A DNA stretch of 64,000 nucleotides from NCBI GenBank assembly GCA_024226935.1, contig JAAELK010000561.1, positions 1-64,000 on the forward strand, written 5' to 3'. Positions 48,259-55,318 of this stretch are shown here, in pieces. Below the pieces are notes generated by a model. That model worked only from the letters and a program-made list of their open reading frames with translations, ran no database searches and had not been told where the DNA came from. Position numbers and translations under genes: made by a program. Each line of letters opens with the position of its first letter. Positions within the stretch are counted from its first letter, which is position 1. Origin of the DNA: Desulfobacteraceae bacterium (GTDB lineage Bacteria; Desulfobacterota; Desulfobacteria; Desulfobacterales; Desulfobacteraceae).

Positions 48259-49452
48259 TTAACCCTTTTTTGTCCGCAACTTTATAATAGTTGCGGATTT
48301 TTCTTTTCTAATTTTATTGATCTGTCGAGTCGCTTGTTTTGCCCTTTCGGAATCTGGCAAAAAATATCGTTTGAATGCATTGGAAACGTGACCAGTGATA
48401 TCATGCTGGATTTGTTCAGGAGTTAAAACTTGGCCTAGTGCGGTGACTGTAGAATGTTTTACCCCAGGATAAACCGATACCCCGGAAATACCCAAATTCT
48501 CACAAGCATAATTCCAATATTTATTGAAATATTTAGGGCCAAATTTGACTCCGGCTTTGACTCCTGACCTGGATATAATGTGTCGGAAAAAAGGAACATC
48601 CGGTAAAGCAGGTGGGGCCATATCCCAAATTTCTTGGATAGTTTCGATATGTTCTGGTAATAAATTAATATATTTTGGCACTCCTTCTTTAGGGTCTGGG
48701 AAGACAATCCATTTGTCAGATAGATTAATATGTCCTTCTAATAAATTTCTCATTTCCCCTGGTCTGACTTTTGGATACCAAGACATTAACCAAATTCCTA
48801 ACCAAATCCTGGGGTTTATATCCCAAGAAATCTGCCTAACCTCTTTAATGATATCAGCCTGATCTTCCATGCTGACTACCATGCGTTTTTTCATTTTGAA
48901 TTTAATATCTGGAAATTGTGGCATTTCAATTTTACTTTTTCGTTTTTCTCTGCGGACCACCCATGTCCAAAAATCTGTTAAGACTGATTTCCAATTTGAG
49001 AGAGTTTTATTGCCAATGCCATGGTCTTCATCGAAAAAATCCTCAATTTCCCCTTCTGCAATATCTTTGATAGATAATTGGTCCCACTTTTTACCGGCTT
49101 TTTCCAAAATATAGGTGATATGCCTAATTTGTTTTGAGCTGATTGCATCTTTTTTTTTTGATAAAAGAAAACGTTCTCGTTGACTGCGGAAAGAGAGTGG
49201 TTGATCCTTTCGCCAGTCCCGAGAATCATACATCCCATGATTGATCTGTCCCCTAAGGTAGGTTAAGTGTTTTTCTGCATCTAAGACAGTCGAAAACCTC
49301 TTGATATGTTCTTGATCAAATTTGACTCGACAATCTTTCGTCCAGGTGTACTGTGGATGCTCTTTACATTGCAATAATCCATTGCCTTCGACATATTTTA
49401 GATTCTTGCCACACTCATAACATTTTTGCCGGGTATAAATGCTCCCTTTCAT
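48259..49452 (-). CDS. int: Tyrosine integrase with N-terminal zinc ribbon
   Basis: About 397 residues. The ATG at 49452 has GGGGGA 7 bp upstream; a longer TTG-started version is unlikely. The N-terminus carries C11-x2-C14 and C29-x2-H32, a zinc-ribbon-like module. A SAM-like core-binding domain follows (about 95-185). The catalytic domain shows R230 in KVRPGEM, K332-H333 in YPGVKHSTV, H355 in ITGH and Y363 in RYFLP. In the usual HxxR box the first His is Pro329 and the Arg is Lys332, a variant known in some integrase subfamilies. It lies 75 bp from ssrA and should integrate at its 3' end. Confidence 0.85.
   Translation of the reverse strand: MKGSIYTRQKCYECGKNLKYVEGNGLLQCKEHPQYTWTKDCRVKFDQEHIKRFSTVLDAEKHLTYLRGQINHGMYDSRDWRKDQPLSFRSQRERFLLSKKKDAISSKQIRHITYILEKAGKKWDQLSIKDIAEGEIEDFFDEDHGIGNKTLSNWKSVLTDFWTWVVRREKRKSKIEMPQFPDIKFKMKKRMVVSMEDQADIIKEVRQISWDINPRIWLGIWLMSWYPKVRPGEMRNLLEGHINLSDKWIVFPDPKEGVPKYINLLPEHIETIQEIWDMAPPALPDVPFFRHIISRSGVKAGVKFGPKYFNKYWNYACENLGISGVSVYPGVKHSTVTALGQVLTPEQIQHDITGHVSNAFKRYFLPDSERAKQATRQINKIRKEKSATIIKLRTKKG
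48273..48302 (+). terminator. Rho-independent terminator at the ssrA/int boundary
   Basis: TCCGCAACT (48273-48281) and AGTTGCGGA (48289-48297) form a perfect 9-bp stem with a 7-nt loop, followed by five T (48298-48302). It is oriented to stop transcripts from ssrA and lies inside the last codons of int. Since integration separated ssrA from its original downstream sequence, this hairpin may now serve as its terminator. Confidence 0.7.
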
Positions 49453-49538
49453 ACAATATCCCCCATTTTGCGTGGATTCTGGGAGAAACGTATTATTTTG
49501 AGTGTGGTGTGTCAATTTATTAAATTATTATTTCTTAT

Positions 49539-49802
49539 TTAAACTAATTCGTGCTGAACTTGTATTGGTTTGAATCTGGATTTAATGATTTGAGCATCAT
49601 TGACTGATATGCCGGTCCATGTTGTGGATACGTACTGACCAATCTTAACGGGTTCTGAATTGATCAGGAGTTTACCTATGCCTATTTCCACTTGGGCAGG
49701 AAAACGATCCAGCATTTCTTTAATTTGTTTGGCACTTTGGGTGTCTGTATATTGGATTGCCTCTATTCGTTGGCTATAATCACGGGCAATATATTCTGGC
49801 AT
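49539..49802 (-). CDS. Hypothetical protein in lysogeny region
   Basis: An 87-residue protein starting MPEYIARDYSQ, with the Shine-Dalgarno AGGATAGGATC before the ATG at 49802. The frame is open further upstream to 49916 but without a Shine-Dalgarno. No signal peptide or transmembrane segment. I do not recognise a family. It sits between int and the PAS-like genes on the same strand. Confidence 0.55.
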   Translation of the reverse strand: MPEYIARDYSQRIEAIQYTDTQSAKQIKEMLDRFPAQVEIGIGKLLINSEPVKIGQYVSTTWTGISVNDAQIIKSRFKPIQVQHELV

Positions 49803-49930
49803 GATCCTATCCTTTCGGATTGTTTGGTAGAATAGAAAAGAGGAGGAAGGATAAGAAACAAAAATCCCAAACGGTTTAATAGCCACCTGGGATTTTTTTA
49901 AAAACGGATTTTTCATTTGACCCTTCCTTT

Positions 49931-49963
49931 CGAAAAGAAAAGGTCGTTTGCTGTAGGAAGTAA
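49931..49963. repeat. Direct repeat copy 1 of 2
   Basis: This 33-bp segment matches 52071-52104 with two indels. Shared blocks are AAAAGAAAAGGTCGTT (16 bp) and GCTGTAGGAAGTAA (14 bp). The copies are in the same orientation and 2.1 kb apart, enclosing the PAS-like genes, repressor and Cro-like gene. They may be binding sites, promoter elements or footprints of cassette insertion. Confidence 0.7.
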
Positions 49964-50007
49964 AGCTTACATTATCATTTTGAAATAAATTATGTCAATA
50001 GGAAATG

Positions 50008-50430
50008 CTATTTTCTTGTGATTGGGTGCAGATAAATATATTGCCGCCAAATCGTGCAAACATAGTTGTTCTCTGATTTTTTGATGTGAATCTCACCACA
50101 AAACAATCTTTCATTCACCGTATACTGCAAACTAATAATGGCTGGATATTCTGGATCAGCTTCGATTAGGCTGTTTTTGAATGGTGTGTGATGCTCTTTA
50201 TCAAGAATGTCAAAGAAATTGCAGCCAATAGGGATTAATGGGTTTTCTATTGCTAATAAATCTCCGTTGAGATTGATTGTGATCACGTTGTCTGGCGGTT
50301 TTGAAGAAGGAGGAGAGGGAGTCGGGGTTGGTATGTTTTTATTGAAATCTTTATATTTTTTTACCAGCGTATCTAAAAACAAATTACCAATTGTCGCAGA
50401 ACCGATATTCGAAACTTTTTTTCCTTCCAT
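50008..50430 (-). CDS. Small protein with PAS-like domain
   Basis: A 140-residue protein: an N-terminal helix (1-30), a proline-rich linker (TPTPSPPSSKPP, about 35-47), and a C-terminal domain that reads like a PAS fold (VITINLNGDLLAIENP, then FFDILDKEHHTPFKNSLIEA and beta strands to the end). The PAS assignment is by eye from the strand pattern and the DILDKEH-type element, not by search. ATG at 50430 has GGTGG upstream. It overlaps the upstream gene by 47 bp on the same strand. Confidence 0.5.
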   Translation of the reverse strand: MEGKKVSNIGSATIGNLFLDTLVKKYKDFNKNIPTPTPSPPSSKPPDNVITINLNGDLLAIENPLIPIGCNFFDILDKEHHTPFKNSLIEADPEYPAIISLQYTVNERLFCGEIHIKKSENNYVCTIWRQYIYLHPITRK

Positions 50431-50815
50431 ACACCACCTTTACCAGATAAAGATTGTTCCTTACTTTTGTAACTTCGACCTTAGTAGAATATAAGAAATT
50501 CATCGAGTAGCACATACATCTAATTTCAGTGGGTGTCAAGGTTGGTAATGCCTTTATCTGTTTGACAATGATATGACGGGTTTCGGGTAAAATAAAGTCA
50601 AAAACATTTCTGTTTTTCAATTTATTATAACGTTGAGCGTTCAGGATAAAACCTTTGGAATCTACTTCAAGAATATTGTTAGGAACTTCTTGTTTGGCCT
50701 TAGGAAAGGTGGGCTTTTTCCTTTTTGGAATTGCTTTATTAAGGTTTTTTTGTGCTGCAATATATTCCAATTGTTCTTTAATTGCAGCTTCTATTTGTAT
50801 TTTATCTTCTGTCAT
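50384..50815 (-). CDS. Small protein with PAS-like domain
   Basis: A 143-residue protein with a helical, basic N-terminus (1-42) and a C-terminal domain similar in layout to its downstream neighbour: NILEVDSKGFILNAQ, NVFDFILPETRHIIVKQIK, then beta strands. Like the neighbour it may be a PAS-type sensor domain without an output domain. The ATG at 50815 lacks a Shine-Dalgarno and follows a run of seven C on the coding strand (50819-50825). A seven-codon upstream frame ends exactly at its start (ATGA overlap). Confidence 0.5.
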   Translation of the reverse strand: MTEDKIQIEAAIKEQLEYIAAQKNLNKAIPKRKKPTFPKAKQEVPNNILEVDSKGFILNAQRYNKLKNRNVFDFILPETRHIIVKQIKALPTLTPTEIRCMCYSMNFLYSTKVEVTKVRNNLYLVKVVYGRKKSFEYRFCDNW

Positions 50816-50860
50816 GGCGGGGGGGACACTATCATTTTAAAGAGAAACAAACAATTAGAA

Positions 50861-51397
50861 TTATTGGTGTCCTATCTTTTTAAGTATGTGATTGTTTTTT
50901 GTTGTAGAGGGTTGATTGATTTCTGTTTCTTCGTTTGTATTAATGTTTGAGTTAGAATCTTCAACAAGTGAACCTCCTAAATTTCTTATTTGATCTTTTA
51001 ATAAGTCAATTATAGTTTCTGCATTCTGCCAGCCTTTATAAGCATATCTTAGAGTTTCTTCGGTTTTTTTTAGTTGCTCTGTGAGTAGGACATTTTTTTC
51101 TTGTCGTGTTTGTAATTCTAAAAGGTGGGTCGGACTCGCTTCTATCTCTTCTTTGAGTCCAATCATTTCAGTGTAAGAGATACCTATCACTTCTGCTACT
51201 GTCCGTCTCCATTCTTCAGATCCAGATCGTCTGCCACTGATAATATTTGATATGCCGCCTTGTGTTATTCCCGTGGCGTTTGCAAGTTTTGATATGGCTC
51301 CATGGGGTTGTTCTTTTAGCCATGCAGTGAGTGACTTGTGAAATTCTTTTTTGATATTTTTAACTGTATCCGAGCTGTTTTCTTCTTTTAAATCCAT
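50861..51397 (-). CDS. XRE-family phage repressor (CI-like)
   Basis: A 178-residue DNA-binding protein. The helix-turn-helix is at about residues 35-60 (ISKLANATGITQGGISNIISGRRSGS), typical of XRE/CI repressors. A helical region with coiled-coil potential follows (about 90-140). There is no peptidase S24 domain, so it is not a LexA-type self-cleaving repressor. It is divergent from the Cro-like gene, which is the arrangement of a temperate phage immunity switch. Confidence 0.8.
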   Translation of the reverse strand: MDLKEENSSDTVKNIKKEFHKSLTAWLKEQPHGAISKLANATGITQGGISNIISGRRSGSEEWRRTVAEVIGISYTEMIGLKEEIEASPTHLLELQTRQEKNVLLTEQLKKTEETLRYAYKGWQNAETIIDLLKDQIRNLGGSLVEDSNSNINTNEETEINQPSTTKNNHILKKIGHQ

Positions 51398-51432
51398 GTT
51401 GTTTTTATATCCATTAATTTTTTTATTTTTTC

Positions 51433-51461
51433 TATATAACGGTAGGGCAAAAAATTGTCAT
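51433..51461 (-). promoter_or_regulatory. Repressor promoter (minus strand)
   Basis: On the minus strand, -35 ATGACA (51456-51461) and -10 TATATA (51433-51438) are separated by 17 bp. They lie about 40 bp upstream of the repressor start. The -35 overlaps the left arm of the dyad at 51455-51478. Confidence 0.55.
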
Positions 51462-51478
51462 ATCTTTCCTGTTGACAA
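51455..51478. promoter_or_regulatory. Candidate operator dyad between divergent promoters
   Basis: TTGTCA (51455-51460) and TGACAA (51473-51478) form an inverted repeat with a 12-bp gap. Each arm covers the -35 box of one of the two divergent promoters, so a bound repressor would block both. The likely ligands are the XRE repressor or the Cro-like protein. Confidence 0.5.
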
Positions 51479-51500
51479 GTATAAAGCAATATGAAATATT
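51472..51500 (+). promoter_or_regulatory. Cro-like gene promoter (plus strand)
   Basis: A perfect TTGACA (51472-51477) and AATATT (51495-51500) are separated by 17 bp. The expected transcription start falls on or next to the ATG at 51508, predicting a leaderless transcript. Confidence 0.6.
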
Positions 51501-51507
51501 CCGCTCC

Positions 51508-51882
51508 ATGAAATTATTATTCCCTATAGACATAACAAGCGTGTCCAAACTTGCTAAGTTAGCTTGCATTTCACAAGGTGCACTTAGCAACATTATCTCA
51601 GGTAAAAGGCGTCCCGGTTATAAACTTGCAAAAAAACTTGAGTTAATAACCGGGGTTCATTTAGAAATTTGGCTTGGCGGTTCCCATCTTCAACTTCAAA
51701 AAGAATTGGGTATTATAGGAACATCAAATCAGATTTCTAAAGCGACTCAAACCCTTGAAAAGAATATCTATTATTTCAAAAAGGAATGCAAGGATAATCT
51801 TACATATGGGCAAGGTGAATTGTATACCAAGCAACCTGGAAACATAAGCATGGTGTCAAATAGGACGCTAACAGGATTGTAA
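51508..51882 (+). CDS. Cro-like HTH protein, possibly leaderless
   Basis: A 124-residue protein with an HTH near residues 10-36 (VSKLAKLACISQGALSNIISGKRRPGYKLAKKLE), closely similar in layout to the repressor's HTH (SNIISG shared). The remainder is a variable tail. An upstream TTG at 51472 is open in frame but coincides with the -35 box, so the ATG at 51508 is preferred even though no Shine-Dalgarno precedes it. It probably acts as Cro or as a second regulator of the early operon. Confidence 0.7.
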   Translation: MKLLFPIDITSVSKLAKLACISQGALSNIISGKRRPGYKLAKKLELITGVHLEIWLGGSHLQLQKELGIIGTSNQISKATQTLEKNIYYFKKECKDNLTYGQGELYTKQPGNISMVSNRTLTGL

Positions 51883-52070
51883 TTAAAGGCTTTACGGATT
51901 TATTTTGCCCAGAGTTGAAAGTTAATTTTTATTTGAAAAAAATTATACAAAAAGCATAGGGAGGACGGTATAAAAAAATAAATCATTCAAAAAAATAAAA
52001 AACTATTTCAAAAATTGTATTCAAATCAGCATTTTATCAAATTTCAAATGAAATGAATTTAGCAAAACAG

Positions 52071-52104
52071 CGAAAAAAGAAAAGGTCGTTGCTGTAGGAA
52101 GTAA
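52071..52104. repeat. Direct repeat copy 2 of 2
   Basis: Copy 2 of the repeat at 49931-49963, located 24 bp upstream of the first early gene, in a 245-bp gap (51883-52127) that otherwise holds no gene. Its position just before the early operon makes a regulatory role plausible. Confidence 0.7.
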
Positions 52105-52127
52105 CCCACCTTTTTAAGGAGTGCATT

Positions 52128-52217
52128 GTGAATCGTTTTAAAATCATTAGTTACCACATCATGACAGCTATAACATTTACCGGTCTGGGCTATTACTGGT
52201 GCTACTTTCACATATAA
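52128..52217 (+). CDS. Tiny membrane peptide (29 aa)
   Basis: A 29-residue frame starting with GTG, preceded by AAGGAG at good spacing, and ending 10 bp before the next gene. It has a basic N-terminus (MNRFKI) and a hydrophobic middle (MTAITFTGLGYYWCYF) that could span the membrane once. Position at the head of the early operon and the strong Shine-Dalgarno argue for translation; function unknown. Confidence 0.45.
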   Translation: MNRFKIISYHIMTAITFTGLGYYWCYFHI

Positions 52218-52227
52218 GGAGAGATAA

Positions 52228-52356
52228 ATGGAATGTGATCAATGTCAAAAAAAAATGAAAATCAAACACGGAATACAGGGCACACGTAAGGTTACATATA
52301 CCTGGTTTTGCAAATATTGCGGTCATGAAAAACAAACCCAGGAGGATTCGGAATAA
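52228..52356 (+). CDS. Small zinc-ribbon protein (42 aa)
   Basis: A 42-residue protein with two CxxC pairs (MECDQC and FCKYCG) flanking a basic beta-hairpin, the classic zinc-ribbon layout. The Shine-Dalgarno AAGGAGAG precedes the ATG. The stop overlaps the ATG of the next gene (TAATG), so it is translationally coupled to the exonuclease. Likely nucleic-acid binding; function unknown. Confidence 0.65.
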   Translation: MECDQCQKKMKIKHGIQGTRKVTYTWFCKYCGHEKQTQEDSE

Positions 52357-53009
52357 TGGCTGAAAAGAAAGTGGTTGCCTTGGATATTGAAACCATCGCA
52401 GACAAGACAATAATTCCTTTATTACCAGAGCTTAAAGCCAAAGCTACTCTAAAAGATCCCGAAAAAATTCAGAAAGATATTGACGAAAAGAAAGAAAAGC
52501 GATTGGCGGCCATGGGATTAAATCCTCTGTATAACCTTATTTGTTCTGTTGCCTGGTGTGACAAGACCGGCCCTGGATCCTTAGCTATTACCGAAGATTC
52601 ACCAGAAGAAGAAAAATGCCTCTTGGAAGGGCTTTGGGATATTTTGGTGGAGTATGATCACTTTGTTACCTTCAATGGCCGGCCTTTTGATTTTCGATGC
52701 ATTCATCTACATGGCATCACCCATCGTATTCGTCCAGCCGTGAATATAGACAAGGGCAGATATAACCGGGGCAACCATACAGATTTAAGGCAAGTTTTAT
52801 CCGGGACAGATGCCTATGCCCCCGGCAAATTGGATTTTTATTTAAAGAAATTTTTGGGAACGGGAAAGTTTGAAGGCATTGACGGTGCAAAAGTTCAATC
52901 TTTCTTCGACATGGGGTTGATCGACGATATTGTTGCATACAACGAAGATGATGCACAGCAGACGTTTGACCTATATCAAGTGGTCGAGGCCGCAGGATTG
53001 CTGGAATAA
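52356..53009 (+). CDS. DEDD-family 3'-5' exonuclease (PolB exo2-like)
   Basis: A 217-residue protein resembling the stand-alone proofreading-type exonuclease family related to DNA polymerase B exonuclease domains. Exo I is VALDIET (D10, E12), Exo II is in FVTFNGRPFDFRC, and Exo III is in AYNEDDAQQTFDLY. All acidic metal ligands appear intact. No polymerase domain is attached. It probably processes DNA ends or proofreads during element replication or recombination. Confidence 0.8.
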   Translation: MAEKKVVALDIETIADKTIIPLLPELKAKATLKDPEKIQKDIDEKKEKRLAAMGLNPLYNLICSVAWCDKTGPGSLAITEDSPEEEKCLLEGLWDILVEYDHFVTFNGRPFDFRCIHLHGITHRIRPAVNIDKGRYNRGNHTDLRQVLSGTDAYAPGKLDFYLKKFLGTGKFEGIDGAKVQSFFDMGLIDDIVAYNEDDAQQTFDLYQVVEAAGLLE

Positions 53010-53037
53010 TCACTAAACAAAAAATGGAGACTGTAAG

Positions 53038-54591
53038 ATGATTAAAGGTTTAACACTGAGTTTGAACGAAGCCGGGAAAATTAAAATCGGCGGAAAAGGG
53101 GAAGAAATTACTTCTGGATTAGGTAATAAATTCCGGCCCCCGGTCAAATTCGATCATTTTAAAATTACGACGATGGAAAGAGATGATAACGGGGATTTCA
53201 TTGTTGACACGGCATTGATGGGGGCTATTAAGGAACAAAAAAGCGGCCTGGTCAACAAAGATGGGGAACTTATCGGGATTCCCATCCGGTTCCTTTATAA
53301 TGATCCGGATTTAAATTTTAATACAAAATATGCGTCTTATGTCAGAGGAAAATTATCTTGCCATGGCAATGGAGCCAAAGCCCTTCGCCGTATTTCGGAT
53401 TTCAAAGTACAGCATACCTGCCCATGTGAAAGAATTAAAAAAGGATATGAAGGGAAAGATAAATGTAAATTTTCCGGTACCCTTACGTGCATAATTGATG
53501 AAGCTGGACTTCTGGGGCAGGCCCATAAATTCAGGACCACTAGTGAAAATACAGTAAAAAGTATTCTCGGCGGGATAAAGCTTATTAAGACTGCTACACG
53601 GGGAAGGCTTGCCGGGTTGCCATTGATGTTGACCATAAATCCTAAAGCTACAAGCACCCCGGACGGGCATACCACAACTATTTATGTTGTCTCAGTTTGT
53701 TATCGAGGCAGCTTGGCTGATTTGCGTAAAGACGCTCTGTTGATAGGTCAAGAAGAACAACAATATTTAATTGAAATGGATGTCATTGAAAGAGATGCAA
53801 AGCTTGTCTTAGATACTCTTGAGAGTGACGAAGAGGCCAAGGATTTTGCGAGTGAATTTCATCCGGATAATGTAGGGAATGTTCCGGAGGATAAAGGGGT
53901 CGTTGTCATAGAGGCCGAAGTAGTAGAAGCTGGCAACCTTGAAGAAACAACAGAAAAAGAGATTGTGGATGGGGAAGGGCCTGGGCAGAATCTTCAAAAG
54001 GAAGATGTTAAGCCGGAATCCAAAGAAAAAGAGATAATCGGTCTCGCTCCCGTTGGCCCTTATATGAAAATATACGAAGCTTTGTTGATAGAGACAGATT
54101 TTAACAAGGCTGTTGCCTGGGCAAAACGTTTGCAGAAAAGCAATATTGCTTACTGGATTTCTGTCAATTATCCGGACGTTGATTTTGATTCATCATTGAA
54201 AAAACCTGAATTATTGAAAATGGCTGAAGTTATCTTGGAAACTGTTTTACCTCAACCTGAATTAGATGAGGTTATTTGTACAGATGAAAAGCCCAGTGAA
54301 ACAAATGGTTCCATCGATGCTTCAACAGTAAAGGAAGATAAACCCAAACCTCCCCCCCGGGAATGGGACAATTCAGGCAAGATCCAAAAAACACAATTAA
54401 GGCGATTAGTCGTATTGAAACATGAGCTTGAAACCTCGGGTCTCTTATCGTCAGATCCAATAGCATGGGGAAATCATGTAAAATATTTTCTTGATGCGGA
54501 TAATAAACCAATCAATAAAGCCACCAAATTAACAACCGTCCAGGGGGACAACTTTATTGCGATGCTCGGAAACAAAACCCTCCCCTTTTGA
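53038..54591 (+). CDS. Gp3-like / recombination-directionality-factor-type protein
   Basis: A 517-residue protein. The N-terminal part (about 1-240) resembles the phage Gp3-like family by its GNKFRPPVKFDHFKIT start, YVRGKLSCHGNGAKALRR, a cysteine cluster (CPCERIKKGYEGKDKCKFSGTLTC) and LAGLPLMLTINPK. Named members act as directionality factors for serine integrases, but phage relatives also sit in replication modules. A long acidic linker (about 270-340) follows, then a C-terminal helical domain (about 440-517) of the type found at the end of phage recombination proteins. Since the integrase here is a tyrosine recombinase, a DNA-binding role in replication or annealing is more likely than RDF. 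Family call by eye. Confidence 0.55.
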   Translation: MIKGLTLSLNEAGKIKIGGKGEEITSGLGNKFRPPVKFDHFKITTMERDDNGDFIVDTALMGAIKEQKSGLVNKDGELIGIPIRFLYNDPDLNFNTKYASYVRGKLSCHGNGAKALRRISDFKVQHTCPCERIKKGYEGKDKCKFSGTLTCIIDEAGLLGQAHKFRTTSENTVKSILGGIKLIKTATRGRLAGLPLMLTINPKATSTPDGHTTTIYVVSVCYRGSLADLRKDALLIGQEEQQYLIEMDVIERDAKLVLDTLESDEEAKDFASEFHPDNVGNVPEDKGVVVIEAEVVEAGNLEETTEKEIVDGEGPGQNLQKEDVKPESKEKEIIGLAPVGPYMKIYEALLIETDFNKAVAWAKRLQKSNIAYWISVNYPDVDFDSSLKKPELLKMAEVILETVLPQPELDEVICTDEKPSETNGSIDASTVKEDKPKPPPREWDNSGKIQKTQLRRLVVLKHELETSGLLSSDPIAWGNHVKYFLDADNKPINKATKLTTVQGDNFIAMLGNKTLPF

Positions 54592-54656
54592 TTCAAAATT
54601 TCAACTTAAAATGTCAAAAAATAACCATAAAATATAATAAATAAGGATTAAAAAAA

Positions 54657-55313
54657 ATGGCTGATACACAAACTACTCCATGGGAAGAAATTGAGATTAA
54701 AGAGACAGTATCCGAAGCAGATCAGGCAGCAGCAAATACCCTTGACCAGGAAAAACAGCCCGGTTATTTCCTTTGTGAGGTTGTTGAATCCAATGCCGTA
54801 GTAAAGGAATTGAAAGAGCTTAGTTGTTATGCTGCATCATTAAAAATGAAAGTACATAAAATTTTGGAATTAAACCAGCCGGTCATTGGAGAGGATAAGA
54901 AACTTGTCTTGAGGGATGGGGTAGCGGTTGGCGTGATAAGGCCCGTTCCAGAGAGTCTTCAAGAGGAAGTGGATGCTCTTTATGTTGGATCGTTGATTAA
55001 TGATGAGGTTCGTCTTTTTCATCCAAGAGAAAAGGAGATTTTTAAAAAACGCCGGTTGTTTGTGGCGCAAAGATTGGGATTGGTTAATTCAACAACAACC
55101 GAATTGACAAGTTCCATGTGGGCCAATGCCGTGGGCAAATTTGTCATTGTCAAAACAGTATGGAATATTTGGATAAATGATGCCAAGGAAACCCAAAAAA
55201 CCGTAAAAGTTAATTTCTTTTCCGGTTATGACTATGCCACCAATGTTCCAGATGCTGTTAGTTCAGGTGTTCAGGGTGGAGTTGAAGTAGAAGATGAGGC
55301 TTTTGATATCTAA
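54657..55313 (+). CDS. Hypothetical early protein, possible single-strand-binding-type
   Basis: A 218-residue soluble protein with mixed alpha/beta content, acidic ends and a helical, basic middle (REKEIFKKRRLFVAQRLGL). No motif is recognised. It lies between the Gp3-like and the PD-(D/E)XK genes with AAGGA before the ATG. In comparable phage modules this slot is often a single-stranded DNA-binding or annealing protein, but that is only position-based. Confidence 0.5.
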   Translation: MADTQTTPWEEIEIKETVSEADQAAANTLDQEKQPGYFLCEVVESNAVVKELKELSCYAASLKMKVHKILELNQPVIGEDKKLVLRDGVAVGVIRPVPESLQEEVDALYVGSLINDEVRLFHPREKEIFKKRRLFVAQRLGLVNSTTTELTSSMWANAVGKFVIVKTVWNIWINDAKETQKTVKVNFFSGYDYATNVPDAVSSGVQGGVEVEDEAFDI

Positions 55314-55318
55314 ATCCC

